DNA from: Leptolyngbya sp. CCY15150
Lineage (GTDB): Bacteria; Cyanobacteriota; Cyanobacteriia; RECH01
Reading direction: 5' to 3'
Length of the DNA stretch: 64,000 nucleotides
NCBI RefSeq assembly: GCF_016888135.1
Contig: NZ_JACSWB010000278.1
Span: forward strand, 248,001 to 312,000
Shown here: piece by piece, positions 44,567 through 55,185 of the stretch
How the letters are laid out: every line of letters begins with the position of its first letter
Numbering within the stretch: position 1 is the first letter of the stretch
Program-made: the position numbers and the translations under genes
The notes under the pieces: generated by a model
Seen by the model: the letters and a program-made list of their open reading frames with translations, nothing else
What the model was told of the DNA's origin: nothing
Database searches by the model: none

Positions 44567-45754
44567 ATGACCTCTGCTGCCCCCGCCCCGACAATTCTCT
44601 GGCGACAAGTGATTACCCTGGCGACGGTTCAGGCGATCATCTCCTTGATGTGGGTGATCTATGGAGCCTACATGCCTGATTTGTTTGCCCAAATGGGCTT
44701 GCCGGGGGAGGCGATCGCGCTGTTGTTCATGGTGGAAAGTGGGATTGCGATCGCCGTCTATCCCATTGCTGGGAGCCTGTCCGATCGTAGTTTGCATTGG
44801 TTGGGGACGCGTTTTCCGATTATTTCCAGTGGTGTGGTGGCAGCGGCGACGCTGTTTATTCTGATCCCGGCCCTGGCGATCGCTGGTGGAGCAGCCTTTC
44901 GCTGGACCATCATTTTTCTGTTGGTGGCCTGGGCGATCGCCATGACCCTGTTCCACAGCCCGATTGTTTCGCTGCTGTTCATCTATTCCAGCGTGCCCCA
45001 GTTGCCCTTGGTGGCCAGTTGCCTCATTTTTGCCCAGCAGCTCGTAGGTCTAGCCAAACCTTTGGTAGAGCGGGGGCTGCTGGCCCTGGGCCCTTTGGTG
45101 ACTTTCTGGGTGGCATCCATGGTGCTCTTGGGAGCGGCTTTTGTGTTGCGACGGATTACCCCGCCGGCGGCACCGGTGGTGCAGATGCGATCGCCGGGGT
45201 GGCGGCCGCTGACGTTCATTGGTCTGGCCGGGTTGACCATTGGCTGGGGCACGCGATTGGTGATGGGGAATATTCCTAAATTTGTGCTTAGTCTGCAGCC
45301 AGATTTCAATGGCGATCGCTTGATGTTCTTCGTCGCCTTGGGGCTGGCGGCCGCGACGTTGCCTGCGGGCTGGTTGGCGAGAAAAATCGGCAATCGCCCG
45401 ATCCTCATCCTGGGCTTAGCCACCACTATCGCCTTCTCCTTGCTGCTCATGGTGCCGAGTTCAGGACTGCGGCTCCTTTGCGCAGGGTTGCTTCCCCTCA
45501 GCCTCAGCAGCATTTTCAACGGGGCTTTTCCCTTTGCCCTCACCCATGTCCCTGGTGAACGCGCGGGGCTGGGCATCGGCATGTATCTAGCCGGGACAGC
45601 CGCCGCTGCTGTGTCCTTTGGCTGGATCATCCCGACCCCGGAGGCCCTGGCACCGGAGTTCTTGGCAATAGTGGGGGCGATCGCCCTGGGGCTTTGTATT
45701 GGCTGTGTGGTGCTCACCCCCGATCCCCCGCCCCCCTTGGTTGATGCCAAGTAA
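44567..45754 (+). CDS. Major-facilitator-superfamily transporter
   Basis: A 395-residue protein with about twelve hydrophobic helices. The first loop has a partial MFS motif ([12 protein letters not shown]) and the second half has the matching [11 protein letters not shown] loop. A long central loop ([16 protein letters not shown]) separates the two halves. The substrate cannot be predicted. It is not close to sugar or drug exporters I know well. It lies 83 nt upstream of mfd on the same strand. Confidence 0.85.
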   Translation: MTSAAPAPTILWRQVITLATVQAIISLMWVIYGAYMPDLFAQMGLPGEAIALLFMVESGIAIAVYPIAGSLSDRSLHWLGTRFPIISSGVVAAATLFILIPALAIAGGAAFRWTIIFLLVAWAIAMTLFHSPIVSLLFIYSSVPQLPLVASCLIFAQQLVGLAKPLVERGLLALGPLVTFWVASMVLLGAAFVLRRITPPAAPVVQMRSPGWRPLTFIGLAGLTIGWGTRLVMGNIPKFVLSLQPDFNGDRLMFFVALGLAAATLPAGWLARKIGNRPILILGLATTIAFSLLLMVPSSGLRLLCAGLLPLSLSSIFNGAFPFALTHVPGERAGLGIGMYLAGTAAAAVSFGWIIPTPEALAPEFLAIVGAIALGLCIGCVVLTPDPPPPLVDAK

Positions 45755-45837
45755 CCGCAGCCTCCCCCAAGTTGTCTCCCCCTGCCTACAATAAGCAGAG
45801 AAGCTCACCTCACACATGCACGGACGTTTCCCTGGCT

Positions 45838-48800
45838 ATGGCTTTCTCTTCCATTGTGCGGGCTCTGGGGCGATCGCCCCTCACCCAAGAATTTGTCACT
45901 AAACTCCAAAACCATCGCCATCTTTACCTCAACGGTGTAGCGCGATTGCCCAAGGGGTTAGTGGCGTCTGCCCTCGCCCAAGCCCAAAACCAACCGCTTT
46001 TGGTGGTCACCGCGACTCTGGAAGACGCCGGCCGCTGGGCGGTGCAGCTTGAGGCTATGGGCTGGCAAACGATGCATTTCTACCCCAGTTCCGAAGCCTC
46101 GCCCTACGAACCCTTTGATCCCGAGTCGGAAATGACTTGGGGGCAACTGCAGGTGTTGGCGGATCTGGTGGGTCTTAAGCATAAGCCCCAGTCGTCCCTA
46201 GCCATTGTGGCCACGGAGCGATCGCTTCAGCCTCACCTACCTCCCAAAGCGGCCTTCGAGCCGTTTTGCGTCACCCTGCAGCAGGGGATGGACATTAACC
46301 TCAAGGATCTGAGTCATCAACTGACGCGGCTGGGCTACGAGCGGGTGCCGCTGGTGGAAACCGAGGGGCAGTGGAGCCGCCGGGGAGACATTATTGATGT
46401 ATATCCGGTGGCGGCGGAGTTGCCGGTGCGGCTGGAGCTGTTTGGGGATGAGCTAGACAAAATTCGCGAGTTTGATCCCGCCACCCAGCGATCCCTCGAC
46501 AGCATTCCCCAACTGGTGTTGACGGTGACCACCTTTGCCCCCATCGTGTTGGAGCAGTTGCGGCAGTTGGGCAGCGATCAGGAGGTGCTGTCGCCCTACC
46601 TGTCGCCGGATGAGCTGGAGCAGGTAGAAACGGGCCATACCCTAGAAGGGGCGCGCCGGTTTCTGGGGCTGGCGTTCGATCGCCCGGCCTCGCTGCTGGA
46701 TTATCTGCCGGAGACGACCCTGATTGCGGTGGACGAGCCAGATCAGTGCCGTGCCCATAGCGATCGCTGGCTGGATCATGCCGATGATCATTGGCAGGAG
46801 ATGTTTGGCAACCATGCCGCGCCCCTGCCAAAACAGCATCGTTCGTTTGACGAATCTCTGGGGGCGATCGCTGCGTTTCAGCACCTCGATCTCAGTGAAA
46901 TTGCGGAGGAGGGCCAGGGGGTAAACTTAGCCAGCCGTCCGGTGCCCACCCTGCCCCACCAGTTTGGCAAGCTGGCCGACGTGCTGCGTCAGGAACGCGA
47001 TCGCCGCTTTGGCATTTGGCTGGTGTCGGCCCAACCGTCGCGATCGGTGGCATTGCTCCAGGAGCACGACTGCCCAGCCCAGTTTGTGCCCAATCCTCGG
47101 GACTACCTAGCCATTGATAAGCTGCAAACCCAGCACATTCCCGTGGCGGTGAAATATTCCGGCTTGGCGGAGCTAGAGGGCTTCATTTTGCCGACCTTCC
47201 GTCTGGTGCTGGTCACCGATCGGGAGTTTTTTGGTCAGCATACCCTGGCCACCCCCACCTACATCCGCAAACGCCGCCGGGCTGCGTCAAAGCAGGTGGA
47301 TCCCAATGCGCTGCAGACGGGCGATTTTGTGGTGCATAAAAACCATGGCGTGGGGCAGTTTCTCAAGCTAGAAAGCCTGAGCATTAACAACGAGATTCGC
47401 GAATACCTGGTGCTGCAATATGCCGACGGCTTGCTGCGAGTGGCGGCGGATCAGGTGGGATCCCTATCGCGCTATCGTAAGGCCGGTGATGCAGCTCCCC
47501 AGCTCAATAAAATGAGCGGCAAGGCCTGGGAACGCACCAAGAGCAAGGTGCGCAAGGCGATCAAGAAGGTGGCCGTCGATCTACTGAAGCTCTATGCTCA
47601 GCGGGCCGAGATGCAGGGTTTCCCCTTTCCTCTCGATATGCCTTGGCAGGAGGAAATGGAGGACTCGTTCCCCTACCAACCCACGACGGATCAGCTCAAG
47701 GCCACCCAGGATATTAAGCGGGATATGGAAAGTCCGCGCCCCATGGATCGCCTGGTCTGCGGGGATGTGGGCTTTGGCAAAACGGAGGTGGCGATCCGCG
47801 CCATTTTCAAGGCTATTACCGCTGGTAAACAGGTGGCCCTGCTGGCTCCCACCACGATTCTGACCCAACAGCATTACCACACCCTCAAGGAACGGTTTGC
47901 CCCCTACCCCATTCAGGTGGGCCTACTCAACCGTTTTCGCAGTGCCGAGGAACGCAAGGAGATCCAGCGGCGGCTGGCCACCGGCGAACTAGATGTGGTG
48001 ATTGGGACGCACCAACTGCTGGGTAAGGGCGTCACCTTCCGCGACTTGGGATTATTGGTGGTGGACGAAGAACAGCGGTTTGGGGTGAACCAAAAGGAGA
48101 AAATTAAGGCGCTGAAAACCCAGGTGGATGTGCTCACCCTGTCGGCAACACCTATTCCCCGGACGCTCTACATGGCCCTGTCTGGGGTGCGGGAAATGAG
48201 CCTGATTACTACGCCGCCGCCCTCCCGCCGGCCGATTAAGACCCACCTATCGCCCTATAACCCCGAGGTGATGCGCACGGCGATCTGTCAGGAACTAGAT
48301 CGGGGTGGGCAGATTTTCTATGTGGTGCCTCGGGTGGAGGGCATTGAGGAGGTGGCCGGTCGCCTGCGGGAGATGGTGCCTAGCGCTCGGATTGCGATCG
48401 CCCATGGTCAGATGGTGGAAAGCGAACTGGAGGCCACCATGCTGGCCTTTAGCAGCGGCGAAGCAGAAATTCTCGTTTGTACGACCATCATCGAATCGGG
48501 CTTAGATATTCCTCGGGTGAACACGATCTTGATTGAAGATGCCCAGCGCTTTGGTCTATCCCAGCTCTACCAGCTTCGCGGCCGGGTGGGACGGGCGGGC
48601 ATCCAAGCCCATGCCTGGCTGTTTTATCCTAAGCAAAGTCAGCTTACAGAAACGGCCCGCAAGCGCCTGCGCGCCATTCAGGAATTTACCCAGCTTGGCT
48701 CTGGCTACCAATTAGCGGTGCGGGACATGGAAATTCGTGGGGTGGGCAATTTGCTGGGGGCGGAACAGTCGGGGCAGATGGACGCCATTGGGTTTGACCT

Positions 48801-49332
48801 GTATATGGAGATGCTGGAAGAAGCGATCGCTGAAATTCGCGGTCAAGATATTCCTCAAGTGGACGACACCCAAATCGACCTCAACGTCACTGCCTTTGTC
48901 CCCGCCGACTATATTCCCGACCTCGACCAAAAGATGAGCGCCTACCGGGCCGTGGCCGCGGCCCAGTCCCGTCGCGAGCTGACCCAAATTGCCGCCGACT
49001 GGAGCGATCGCTATGGCCCTCTCCCCGGTGCCACCCAGCAGTTGATTCGGGTGATGGAACTCAAGCAAATTGCCAAGGGGCTGGGCTTTGCCCGCATTAA
49101 GCCAGAGGGCAAGCAGCATGTGGTGCTAGAAACCCCCATGGAAGAACCGGCCTGGCGACGGCTGCAGGAAAATCTCCCCGACCATCTGCGATCGCGCTTT
49201 GTCTACAGCAGCGGCAAGGTGACGGTTCGGGGGCTAGGAGCGCTGAAGGCCGAGCAGCAGCTTGAAAATCTGGTGACCTGGCTGTCTAAAATGCAGGGAG
49301 CCTTGCCGGAATTGGCCCTCGTGTCGTCTTAA
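45838..49332 (+). CDS. mfd: Transcription-repair coupling factor
   Basis: An 1164-residue protein from [20 protein letters not shown] (45838); an ATG 22 codons earlier adds a non-conserved leader. Domains are the UvrB-like N-terminus (about 1-320; [20 protein letters not shown]), the RNA polymerase-interacting domain (about 470-570; [20 protein letters not shown]), the RecG-like translocase with Walker [15 protein letters not shown] (near 642) and DEEQRFG (near 743), and the C-terminal UvrA-regulating TRCF domain. It removes stalled RNA polymerase and recruits UvrAB. Confidence 0.97.
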   Translation: MAFSSIVRALGRSPLTQEFVTKLQNHRHLYLNGVARLPKGLVASALAQAQNQPLLVVTATLEDAGRWAVQLEAMGWQTMHFYPSSEASPYEPFDPESEMTWGQLQVLADLVGLKHKPQSSLAIVATERSLQPHLPPKAAFEPFCVTLQQGMDINLKDLSHQLTRLGYERVPLVETEGQWSRRGDIIDVYPVAAELPVRLELFGDELDKIREFDPATQRSLDSIPQLVLTVTTFAPIVLEQLRQLGSDQEVLSPYLSPDELEQVETGHTLEGARRFLGLAFDRPASLLDYLPETTLIAVDEPDQCRAHSDRWLDHADDHWQEMFGNHAAPLPKQHRSFDESLGAIAAFQHLDLSEIAEEGQGVNLASRPVPTLPHQFGKLADVLRQERDRRFGIWLVSAQPSRSVALLQEHDCPAQFVPNPRDYLAIDKLQTQHIPVAVKYSGLAELEGFILPTFRLVLVTDREFFGQHTLATPTYIRKRRRAASKQVDPNALQTGDFVVHKNHGVGQFLKLESLSINNEIREYLVLQYADGLLRVAADQVGSLSRYRKAGDAAPQLNKMSGKAWERTKSKVRKAIKKVAVDLLKLYAQRAEMQGFPFPLDMPWQEEMEDSFPYQPTTDQLKATQDIKRDMESPRPMDRLVCGDVGFGKTEVAIRAIFKAITAGKQVALLAPTTILTQQHYHTLKERFAPYPIQVGLLNRFRSAEERKEIQRRLATGELDVVIGTHQLLGKGVTFRDLGLLVVDEEQRFGVNQKEKIKALKTQVDVLTLSATPIPRTLYMALSGVREMSLITTPPPSRRPIKTHLSPYNPEVMRTAICQELDRGGQIFYVVPRVEGIEEVAGRLREMVPSARIAIAHGQMVESELEATMLAFSSGEAEILVCTTIIESGLDIPRVNTILIEDAQRFGLSQLYQLRGRVGRAGIQAHAWLFYPKQSQLTETARKRLRAIQEFTQLGSGYQLAVRDMEIRGVGNLLGAEQSGQMDAIGFDLYMEMLEEAIAEIRGQDIPQVDDTQIDLNVTAFVPADYIPDLDQKMSAYRAVAAAQSRRELTQIAADWSDRYGPLPGATQQLIRVMELKQIAKGLGFARIKPEGKQHVVLETPMEEPAWRRLQENLPDHLRSRFVYSSGKVTVRGLGALKAEQQLENLVTWLSKMQGALPELALVSS

Positions 49333-49365
49333 TCCCAGGATCTAATCACTATGACCCTAAGTGTT

Positions 49366-49475
49366 TAGTACTCTGAGGCGGAAGTAACCCGCTTAGGAGC
49401 TAAGGTGGAAACCCTTGTGTGCCCTAGACTTCCTTGTCGTTCTTCTGTCTTCGTTCTTCTATCTTGTGGCACTAG
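49366..49475 (+). repeat. Dispersed ~110-bp repeat, copy B
   Basis: This aligns end to end with 1655-1763 (same strand), sharing TAGTACTCTGAGGCGG, GTAACCCGC, a CTAAGG core, GTCTTCGTTCTTCTA and the ending GGCACTAG. The last bases supply the stop codon of the minus-strand EamA gene (49472-49474). It lies between the 3' ends of convergent mfd and EamA genes. Confidence 0.8.
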
Positions 49476-50353
49476 GGGCGATCGCTCTGTCCCGCTAGTT
49501 GACAAAGAAGGGTGGCCGAGAGGATGGCCGCGGCTCCTAGGATGCCCTGAATGCCCAAGCGTTCGTTGATCACCACAAAGGCAAAAATCGATGCCCATAC
49601 GGGCTCTAGGGTGTAGATAATCGAGGCTTGGCTGGCACCCACAAACCGCTGTCCCCAGGTTTGCAGGACGGTGGTGAAGGCGGTGGTAAAAATCCCCAGA
49701 TACATGAGGGCAGGCCAGGGTAGAGTTGGCCAACTGCTGGGCATGAGATACTCAGCTTGTCCTAGGAAAACCCAAAGGAGGGCGATCGCTGTGGTGCCCC
49801 AGAGCTGGGCTGCGGTCAGGGTGAGGGCGTTAAACGAGGGTGTATGAACTTCTAGCCGCCAAATGTAGAGGGTATAGGACAGGGCAGCGCCCAGCGTCCA
49901 TAGATCACCGAGGTTGGGTGGTGTGCCGTCATAGGACAAGAGCCCAACCCCCAGCAAGGCCAGGCCAGCCCCAATCCAAAAAACTCGCCCCACCGATCGC
50001 CCCAGGAGCCAAAACAGGATGGGAATGCCCAGCACATACAAACTAGTGATGAAGGCGCTGCGGTTGACCGTGGTGTAGATCAGACCAATTGCTTGGGTGG
50101 TATAGCCGCCCATGATCCATAGCCCTAGCTCCAGCCCGACGCCGATTAAGCGGCGATCGCGCTTCAAAAAAGGCAAGAAACACAGGGCTGCAATGCCAAA
50201 CCGCACCAGGGTGATTAAACTGGGTGGCACGTCAGCGATCGCTCCCTGTACCACCACAAAGGAGGTGCCCCACAGCAACGTGCCGCTGATCAATGCCAAA
50301 AGCCCCAGCAGGCGCAATCTGGGGCTAACGGGTAAGGTGATGGGTGTGGTCAA
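49472..50353 (-). CDS. EamA-family (DMT) transporter
   Basis: A 293-residue membrane protein with ten predicted helices in two EamA repeats (about 12-145 and 152-285). Typical motifs are LLWGTSFVVVQGAIADVPPS in the first repeat and LGIFTTAFTTVLQTWGQRFV with SIIYTLEPVWASIFAFVVIN in the second. The family exports amino acids or metabolites; the substrate is unknown. The C-terminal residues up to the stop codon lie in a dispersed repeat. It converges on mfd. Confidence 0.9.
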   Translation of the reverse strand: MTTPITLPVSPRLRLLGLLALISGTLLWGTSFVVVQGAIADVPPSLITLVRFGIAALCFLPFLKRDRRLIGVGLELGLWIMGGYTTQAIGLIYTTVNRSAFITSLYVLGIPILFWLLGRSVGRVFWIGAGLALLGVGLLSYDGTPPNLGDLWTLGAALSYTLYIWRLEVHTPSFNALTLTAAQLWGTTAIALLWVFLGQAEYLMPSSWPTLPWPALMYLGIFTTAFTTVLQTWGQRFVGASQASIIYTLEPVWASIFAFVVINERLGIQGILGAAAILSATLLCQLAGQSDRP

Positions 50354-50438
50354 TGTCTTGTCTCAGGTTTTCGTGAAGGACAATCCCGACAAAACAGCAA
50401 AACCTGTAACATCTCTGCACGGGGAGGATCGTATCGGC

Positions 50439-51026
50439 TTACCAACCCCAAACCGACGGCAGCGGTAGGCTAGGGCTAGCCGAGACCTCGGAGGATGCTG
50501 CTGGATCCAAGCGGGTTTCCGCACAAAACGATGCGGTGTTAAACCCACCAAATCGTTTCACGGTGCTGGTGCGAAAGCGGAGGTTGGGGTTGGCAAACCA
50601 AAAGCGTTCGACCGAACTCATGGTCTCGTATTCGGTAATCAAAATTAGCCCATCTGCTTCATCCACCTGATAGCGCCCGACCACCGGCACAATTTCCGCA
50701 TAGCCGCGCTCGCGCAACATCTTGCCCTGGCTCGGATCCTCGGCATCGGGCACAATGGCAAACCCCGTATTGCCTTCGTGGTTTTCGCCTTCTTTATCCC
50801 AGGCCATAGAGCCATGCCACTGCACCGCCGCGCCACCGAGGGCTAGGGCTGGGTCAATATCATGCATCTCGCAGATGGCAATGACCTTGGCATCATCGGC
50901 AGCCAAAGCCTCTGCCTGAATCTCTAGTTCCCCTAGTTCAGTGCGTCGAAAGGGCAGGTGATGGGTGGTGCGCTGCGATCGCCACTGTCCTGCACTCATT
51001 CGAAAAAAATCCATTACGTCCCGCAT
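50439..51026 (-). CDS. cpcS: CpcS/CpeS-type phycobiliprotein lyase
   Basis: A 195-residue protein. The start at 51026 has GGAG 9 nt upstream. The lipocalin-like family core is clear: MDFFRMSAGQWRSQRTTHHL, ELGELEIQAEALAADDAKVI, HGSMAWDKEGENHEGNTGFA, and FWFANPNLRFRTSTVKRFGG. CpcS lyases attach phycocyanobilin to Cys82/84 of beta-phycocyanin and allophycocyanin, complementing CpcE/F on the alpha subunit. It lies 2 kb from cpcB, in the opposite direction. The C-terminal tail (DPAASSEVSASPSLPLPSVW) is unusually Ser/Pro-rich. Confidence 0.88.
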   Translation of the reverse strand: MRDVMDFFRMSAGQWRSQRTTHHLPFRRTELGELEIQAEALAADDAKVIAICEMHDIDPALALGGAAVQWHGSMAWDKEGENHEGNTGFAIVPDAEDPSQGKMLRERGYAEIVPVVGRYQVDEADGLILITEYETMSSVERFWFANPNLRFRTSTVKRFGGFNTASFCAETRLDPAASSEVSASPSLPLPSVWGW

Positions 51027-51148
51027 GAACCGCTGCTCCTTCGATCAACAATACTGGCTGAATCACTGGCCCATGATCCAGGGTAGCAGTTCCAGGCTAG
51101 TGGGTTAAAGCCCTAGGACGAGGATCCTCAGCCCCTGGGCAGCGCGAC

Positions 51149-52174
51149 CTAAAACCCTGATGAACGGGTAAAGGTGCGGGCTTGCCAACGGTTGAGATGG
51201 GACTCGGCTAAGTTAGCTAGGCTGCGTAGTCCGGCCATATCCCGCTGAAGCTGTTCAATGGTGGCTTGGTGTTGACGAGATTCCTGGGCGATCGCTGCAT
51301 AGTCACGCTGGCGTAGAAGACACTCGCTGGTCTTTTCTTGAACCTGGTCTTGCAAGCCTTGCAAATGCTGATTGAGACGAGCGATCGCTTGATTTTGGCG
51401 CTCGACGGTGTGCTGAGTTTGCAGGTGTTCTGCCTGCTGTCGTTCTAATAGATGCTGAAGCTGGCCGACGTGACTGTGGGCATCCGCCAATGCCTGTTGG
51501 TGCTGTTCCACAATGGCTTGTAATTCGTCTCGTGCGGCCGCGATCGCATCCTGCTGTTGCACCTGCTGAGTTAACTCTGCCAAAGCTTGCTCTTGCTGCT
51601 TGACCGTCGCTTGCAGTTGATCCCGTTCCTTGGTGACGGCCTGCTGTTGCTGCAGTTGCTGGGTGAGCTGCCCTATCTGCTCCTGCATTTCGACGATTTG
51701 ATAGTCCTTCGCCGTGAGCTTAGCTTGATGAGCATTCATCTCCGCACCATAGGTTTGGCATTTAGACTGATAGTCGCCAATTTGCTGGTGTAGCCGAGCT
51801 ACCAGGTCTTGCTTCTGCCGGAGCGCCTCCTCAACTGTGGAGGTTGCTGACTGTTGCTCTGCTAAAGCCTGTTCCAGTTCCTGAACCCGCTGGCTCAGAT
51901 CTAATGATGCCGATGCTGCTGATGACGACATCTCTGTATCTGTTGATACGGGCTCAGAGGAGGACGATACAGAGGCGATCGCGGCTGGAGCCACGTCTTG
52001 GTTCTGATCCTCGTCCTGTTTCTTTTCTACCTCGTCCGACCCTACCTCGTTCGATGCCGCAGAGGACTGAGCCACAGGGGGCTGCGATCGCGAACGTTGA
52101 CCTTGTGCTGGTGTCGATGTCCCGGTTGATCCCCGACGATTAGGGTTAGATTTACTTCGCTTCCGCCGTGACAT
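51149..52174 (-). CDS. Coiled-coil protein with basic, Ser/Pro-rich N-terminus, hypothetical
   Basis: A 341-residue protein from MSRRKRSKSNPNRRG (52174), which has GGAGG 7 nt upstream. Residues 1-95 are disordered (basic, then Ser/Ala/Glu-rich) and residues 95-330 form one long coiled coil very rich in Gln (AKLTAKDYQIVEMQEQIGQL ... LHQQIGDYQSKC). No enzymatic motif and no signal peptide. It may be a structural or scaffold protein. It ends 122 nt from cpcS and points away from the cpc operon. Confidence 0.75.
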   Translation of the reverse strand: MSRRKRSKSNPNRRGSTGTSTPAQGQRSRSQPPVAQSSAASNEVGSDEVEKKQDEDQNQDVAPAAIASVSSSSEPVSTDTEMSSSAASASLDLSQRVQELEQALAEQQSATSTVEEALRQKQDLVARLHQQIGDYQSKCQTYGAEMNAHQAKLTAKDYQIVEMQEQIGQLTQQLQQQQAVTKERDQLQATVKQQEQALAELTQQVQQQDAIAAARDELQAIVEQHQQALADAHSHVGQLQHLLERQQAEHLQTQHTVERQNQAIARLNQHLQGLQDQVQEKTSECLLRQRDYAAIAQESRQHQATIEQLQRDMAGLRSLANLAESHLNRWQARTFTRSSGF

Positions 52175-52398
52175 AGCTCGACCTCCAAACTCCAAAACAT
52201 ACCTATTTTGTCTAGGATAGCGGGCAGGATTGCGAATCTGGCAGAGACCTTAGCATTTAGTTAGCATCAGTCTCATGGGTCTAACTCATGGGTCTAGCGA
52301 TCGCCCCTGGTTACCTATCGCTACCCATAGAGCTACCCAGCGATTTCCCAGCGATCATCGCCTAGCCAGCATCCTAGACATGACTCTAATAGTCGTTT

Positions 52399-52410
52399 GA
52401 GAAATTTCTC
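52399..52410. promoter_or_regulatory. 12-bp palindrome upstream of cpcB
   Basis: GAGAAATTTCTC is a perfect palindrome about 575 nt upstream of the cpcB start, set in an AT-rich stretch. It has the form of a dimeric regulator site; no particular regulator is implied. Confidence 0.4.
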
Positions 52411-52642
52411 CTCCGGAAACTTTGTACTTTCTTAAGAATTTGCATTGCCTTAGTTTTAACCCTCAAGATCGCCAATTTTCAGAGATATTTTAGAGACATT
52501 ACTTAATATTTGATTCATGAAGATTTGGTTTTTTCAGGGGAGATGATCGTCTATTCTGTTGTGGAAAACACAGACACGGGCTTTCATGCCGTTAAGAAAT
52601 CAGTCGAATTCACGACAAGTCTTAACAACTTGTAAAGAACAA

Positions 52643-52664
52643 ACACCCTGTAGGGGTGTATAAA
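52643..52664 (+). promoter_or_regulatory. Small hairpin and TATAAA box in the cpc leader
   Basis: ACACCC (52643-52648) can pair with GGGTGT (52654-52659), overlapping TATAAA (52659-52664). The TATAAA could be a -10 element, but no -35 element is at the right distance (a TTGTAA lies about 23 nt upstream), so this is tentative. Confidence 0.35.
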
Positions 52665-52984
52665 GAAGTCTAGAGGGTTACGAAAAGTGGATGAGCACCA
52701 ATCGGAACAACGCTTTCAGGGAGTCATACCGATCTCTCATGAATGCTAAAGTTTTTCTCAGATTTCACAAGATGTGACAGAAGATTATGCCTCACCGGGT
52801 CAGACCACTCGGTTTAGACCATCGGGGTTGATCAAGAAAAAGCGCTTGTGTCTGAGGCTAGATAAGTGCATAACTCAATTTTTTATCCCTCTACAACTAT
52901 GCTGCTCAAACAGCTAGGCTGGTTTTTGTATATCCAGTTTTTTCAAATCAAGCTCAAATCGAGTCAATCTTTAGGAGATTTCTG

Positions 52985-53503
52985 ATGTTTGACGCATTCA
53001 CTAAGGTTGTTTCTCAAGCAGACACCCGTGGCGAATTCCTATCCACCGCACAGCTCGATGCTCTTGGCGCCATGGTTGGCGACAGCTTCAAGCGGATGGA
53101 CTCTGTAAACCGCATCACCAGCAACGCATCCAGCATCGTTTCCGACGCTGCTCGTACCCTCTTTGCTGAACAGCCTCAGCTGATCGCTCCTGGCGGCAAC
53201 GCTTACACCAGCCGTCGTATGGCTGCTTGCTTGCGCGATATGGAAATCATCTTGCGCTACGTGACCTACGCTATCTTCTCTGGTGATGCCAGTGTTCTAG
53301 AAGATCGCTGCTTGAACGGTCTACGCGAAACCTACGTTGCTCTAGGTACCCCTGGTGCTTCCGTGGCTGCTGGCGTGCAAAAAATGAAAGATGCAGCTCT
53401 TGCGATCGCTAACGACCGCGCTGGTATCACCCCTGGCGACTGTAGCGCTCTGATGTCTGAAATCGCTGGTTACTTCGATCGTGCTGCTGCTGCTGTTAGC
53501 TAA
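52985..53503 (+). CDS. cpcB: C-phycocyanin beta subunit
   Basis: A 172-residue phycobiliprotein with AGGAG 9 nt upstream of the ATG. Chromophore cysteines Cys82 ([12 protein letters not shown]) and Cys153 ([12 protein letters not shown]) are present, as is Asn72 (APGGNAYTS), the site of gamma-N-methylation. It binds two phycocyanobilins and forms the rod hexamers with CpcA. First gene of the cpcBACDEF operon; cpcA follows 92 bp later. Confidence 0.99.
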   Translation: MFDAFTKVVSQADTRGEFLSTAQLDALGAMVGDSFKRMDSVNRITSNASSIVSDAARTLFAEQPQLIAPGGNAYTSRRMAACLRDMEIILRYVTYAIFSGDASVLEDRCLNGLRETYVALGTPGASVAAGVQKMKDAALAIANDRAGITPGDCSALMSEIAGYFDRAAAAVS

Positions 53504-53595
53504 TAGCGCCGCTTGCGCTGAGGCTCTTGCAGTCCCAGCGGGTATCCATACACGTTTGTTAGTAGATCTTGCAAAAATTAGGGAGATATTGATCG

Positions 53596-54084
53596 ATGAA
53601 GACCCCTCTAACCGAAGCAGTAGCTGCTGCTGATTCTCAAGGACGTTTCCTGAGCAGCACCGAAATCCAAATCGCTTTTGGTCGTTTCAAGCAAGCCAGC
53701 GCTAGCTTGGAAGCTGCTAAGGCTTTGACCGCTAAGGCTGACCAGCTCACCAGCGGTGCAGCTCAAGCCGTTTACAACAAGTTCCCTTACACCACCCAAA
53801 TGCAAGGGCCCAACTACGCTTCCGATCAGCGTGGTAAGGACAAGTGCGCTCGCGACATCGGCTACTACCTCCGCATGGTCACCTACTGCCTCGTTGCAGG
53901 TGGAACCGGCCCCATGGATGAGTACCTGATCGCTGGTATCGACGAAATCAACCGCACCTTCGAACTATCCCCTAGCTGGTATGTCGAAGCTCTCAAGTAC
54001 ATCAAAGCTAACCATGGCTTGAGCGGTGACCCTTCTGTTGAAGCCAACTCCTACCTTGACTACGCAATCAACGCGCTAAGCTAG
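53596..54084 (+). CDS. cpcA: C-phycocyanin alpha subunit
   Basis: A 162-residue phycobiliprotein with AGGGAG upstream of the ATG. The single chromophore Cys84 is in [14 protein letters not shown], and the N-terminus [20 protein letters not shown] is the alpha-phycocyanin type. CpcE/CpcF, encoded downstream, attach its phycocyanobilin. A 211-bp gap with a hairpin separates it from cpcC. Confidence 0.99.
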   Translation: MKTPLTEAVAAADSQGRFLSSTEIQIAFGRFKQASASLEAAKALTAKADQLTSGAAQAVYNKFPYTTQMQGPNYASDQRGKDKCARDIGYYLRMVTYCLVAGGTGPMDEYLIAGIDEINRTFELSPSWYVEALKYIKANHGLSGDPSVEANSYLDYAINALS

Positions 54085-54096
54085 GCGCTTATGTTT

Positions 54097-54152
54097 GCCC
54101 GGGAAGGCATGCAGTTGTTAGCTCAGGCTGATAATTGTTTGACTTTCCGGGC
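54097..54152 (+). promoter_or_regulatory. Inverted repeat in the cpcA-cpcC gap
   Basis: GCCCGGGAA (54097-54105) pairs with TTCCGGGC (54145-54152) with one base bulged, enclosing about 40 nt, 12 nt after the cpcA stop codon. No T-run follows. In other cyanobacteria structures here cause partial termination or RNA processing, giving more cpcBA than linker mRNA; that role is inferred. Confidence 0.55.
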
Positions 54153-54295
54153 ATTGTTGTATCTAGATCCGTTGAGATCAGGTACACAAGCCGTTGTAGC
54201 ACCGTCCATTGGCGTAGCGTTAAGGTTATCTAGCCCAACCCTTATCGCCATAACTAGTTTTTGGGTGAATTGGTGTTTAATCAGGAGACAACACA

Positions 54296-55168
54296 GTGGC
54301 TATTACAACAGCATCCGGGCGCTTAGGTACGTCCGTATTTGCTTCGACCTCTCCCGTTGAGCTTCGAGCCAACTGGAGCCAAGATGATGCCAAAGCCGTC
54401 GTTCGTGCGGTCTATCGTCATCTTTTGGGGAACGACTATTTGATGAAGTCTGAGCGCCTTACCAGTGCCGAGTCCCTTTTGGTGAATGGATATATCACCG
54501 TTCGGGAATTTGTGCGCTGCGTCGCTAAGTCTGAGCTATATAAAGCGAAGTTTTTCTACTCCAACTTCCAAACTCGTGTGATCGAGTTGAACTACAAGCA
54601 CCTATTGGGACGCGCTCCCTACGATGAGTCTGAAGTAATTGCTCACCTCGATATGTATGAGCAACAAGGCTTTGATGCCGATATCGACTCCTACATTGAC
54701 AGCGAAGAATATCTAGCGAACTTTGGCGAGAACATTGTTCCTTACTACCGTGGGTTCAACACCCAGCGGGGTCAGAAAACAGTCGGGTTTACCCGGATGT
54801 TCCGTCTCTATCGCGGCTATGCCAACAGCGATCGCGCCCAGTTAGAAGGTAACGATTCTCGTTTGGCATCGGAACTAGCGCGCAATTCAGTATCGGCTGT
54901 CGTGGGCCCATCGGGTAGCCACGATGGTTGGGCATACCGCGCCGCCAACTCGGGCGATACCCCCAACAATGCTTTGGGTGGTGGTACTCCCTTTGGCTCC
55001 GCTGATCGGATCTTCCGCATCGAAGTCTCGGGCATGCGTTCACCTGGGTATCCCAGAACTCGTCGGAGCAGCACGGCATTCCTCGTTCCCTACGAGAAAC
55101 TGTCTGCCAAGCTTCAGCAGATCAACAAAATGGGCGGTAAAGTCGCCAGCATTACCCCTGCTAGCTAA
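54296..55168 (+). CDS. cpcC: Phycocyanin rod linker polypeptide (about 32 kDa)
   Basis: A 290-residue linker starting at GTG (54296), with AGGAG 9 nt upstream. The N-terminal PBS-linker domain (about 20-150) has [32 protein letters not shown] and the [16 protein letters not shown]-type core. The C-terminal CpcD-like domain (about 235-287) has [20 protein letters not shown]. It joins phycocyanin hexamers in the rod. Only one cpcC copy is present here. Confidence 0.97.
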   Translation: MAITTASGRLGTSVFASTSPVELRANWSQDDAKAVVRAVYRHLLGNDYLMKSERLTSAESLLVNGYITVREFVRCVAKSELYKAKFFYSNFQTRVIELNYKHLLGRAPYDESEVIAHLDMYEQQGFDADIDSYIDSEEYLANFGENIVPYYRGFNTQRGQKTVGFTRMFRLYRGYANSDRAQLEGNDSRLASELARNSVSAVVGPSGSHDGWAYRAANSGDTPNNALGGGTPFGSADRIFRIEVSGMRSPGYPRTRRSSTAFLVPYEKLSAKLQQINKMGGKVASITPAS

Positions 55169-55185
55169 GCACAACGGGCGTGAAG

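Larger units (their letters stand above)
52175..52984. other. cpcB upstream region, 810 bp
   Basis: No ORF is supported. It contains the divergent 5' regions of the coiled-coil gene and cpcB. Visible items are a 13-bp tandem duplication (52272-52297), the palindrome GAGAAATTTCTC (52399-52410), an ACACCC/GGGTGT hairpin next to a TATAAA (52643-52664), and three spaced TCAA(A)TC copies before the cpcB ribosome site (52943-52969). The long AT-rich leader is typical of cpc operons with more than one promoter. Confidence 0.65.

Noticed and set aside
54091-54360. Plus-strand 89-codon ORF between cpcA and cpcC
   Set aside because: It covers the cpcA-cpcC spacer hairpin and runs into cpcC out of frame; it has no ribosome site and no cpc-operon counterpart that I know of.
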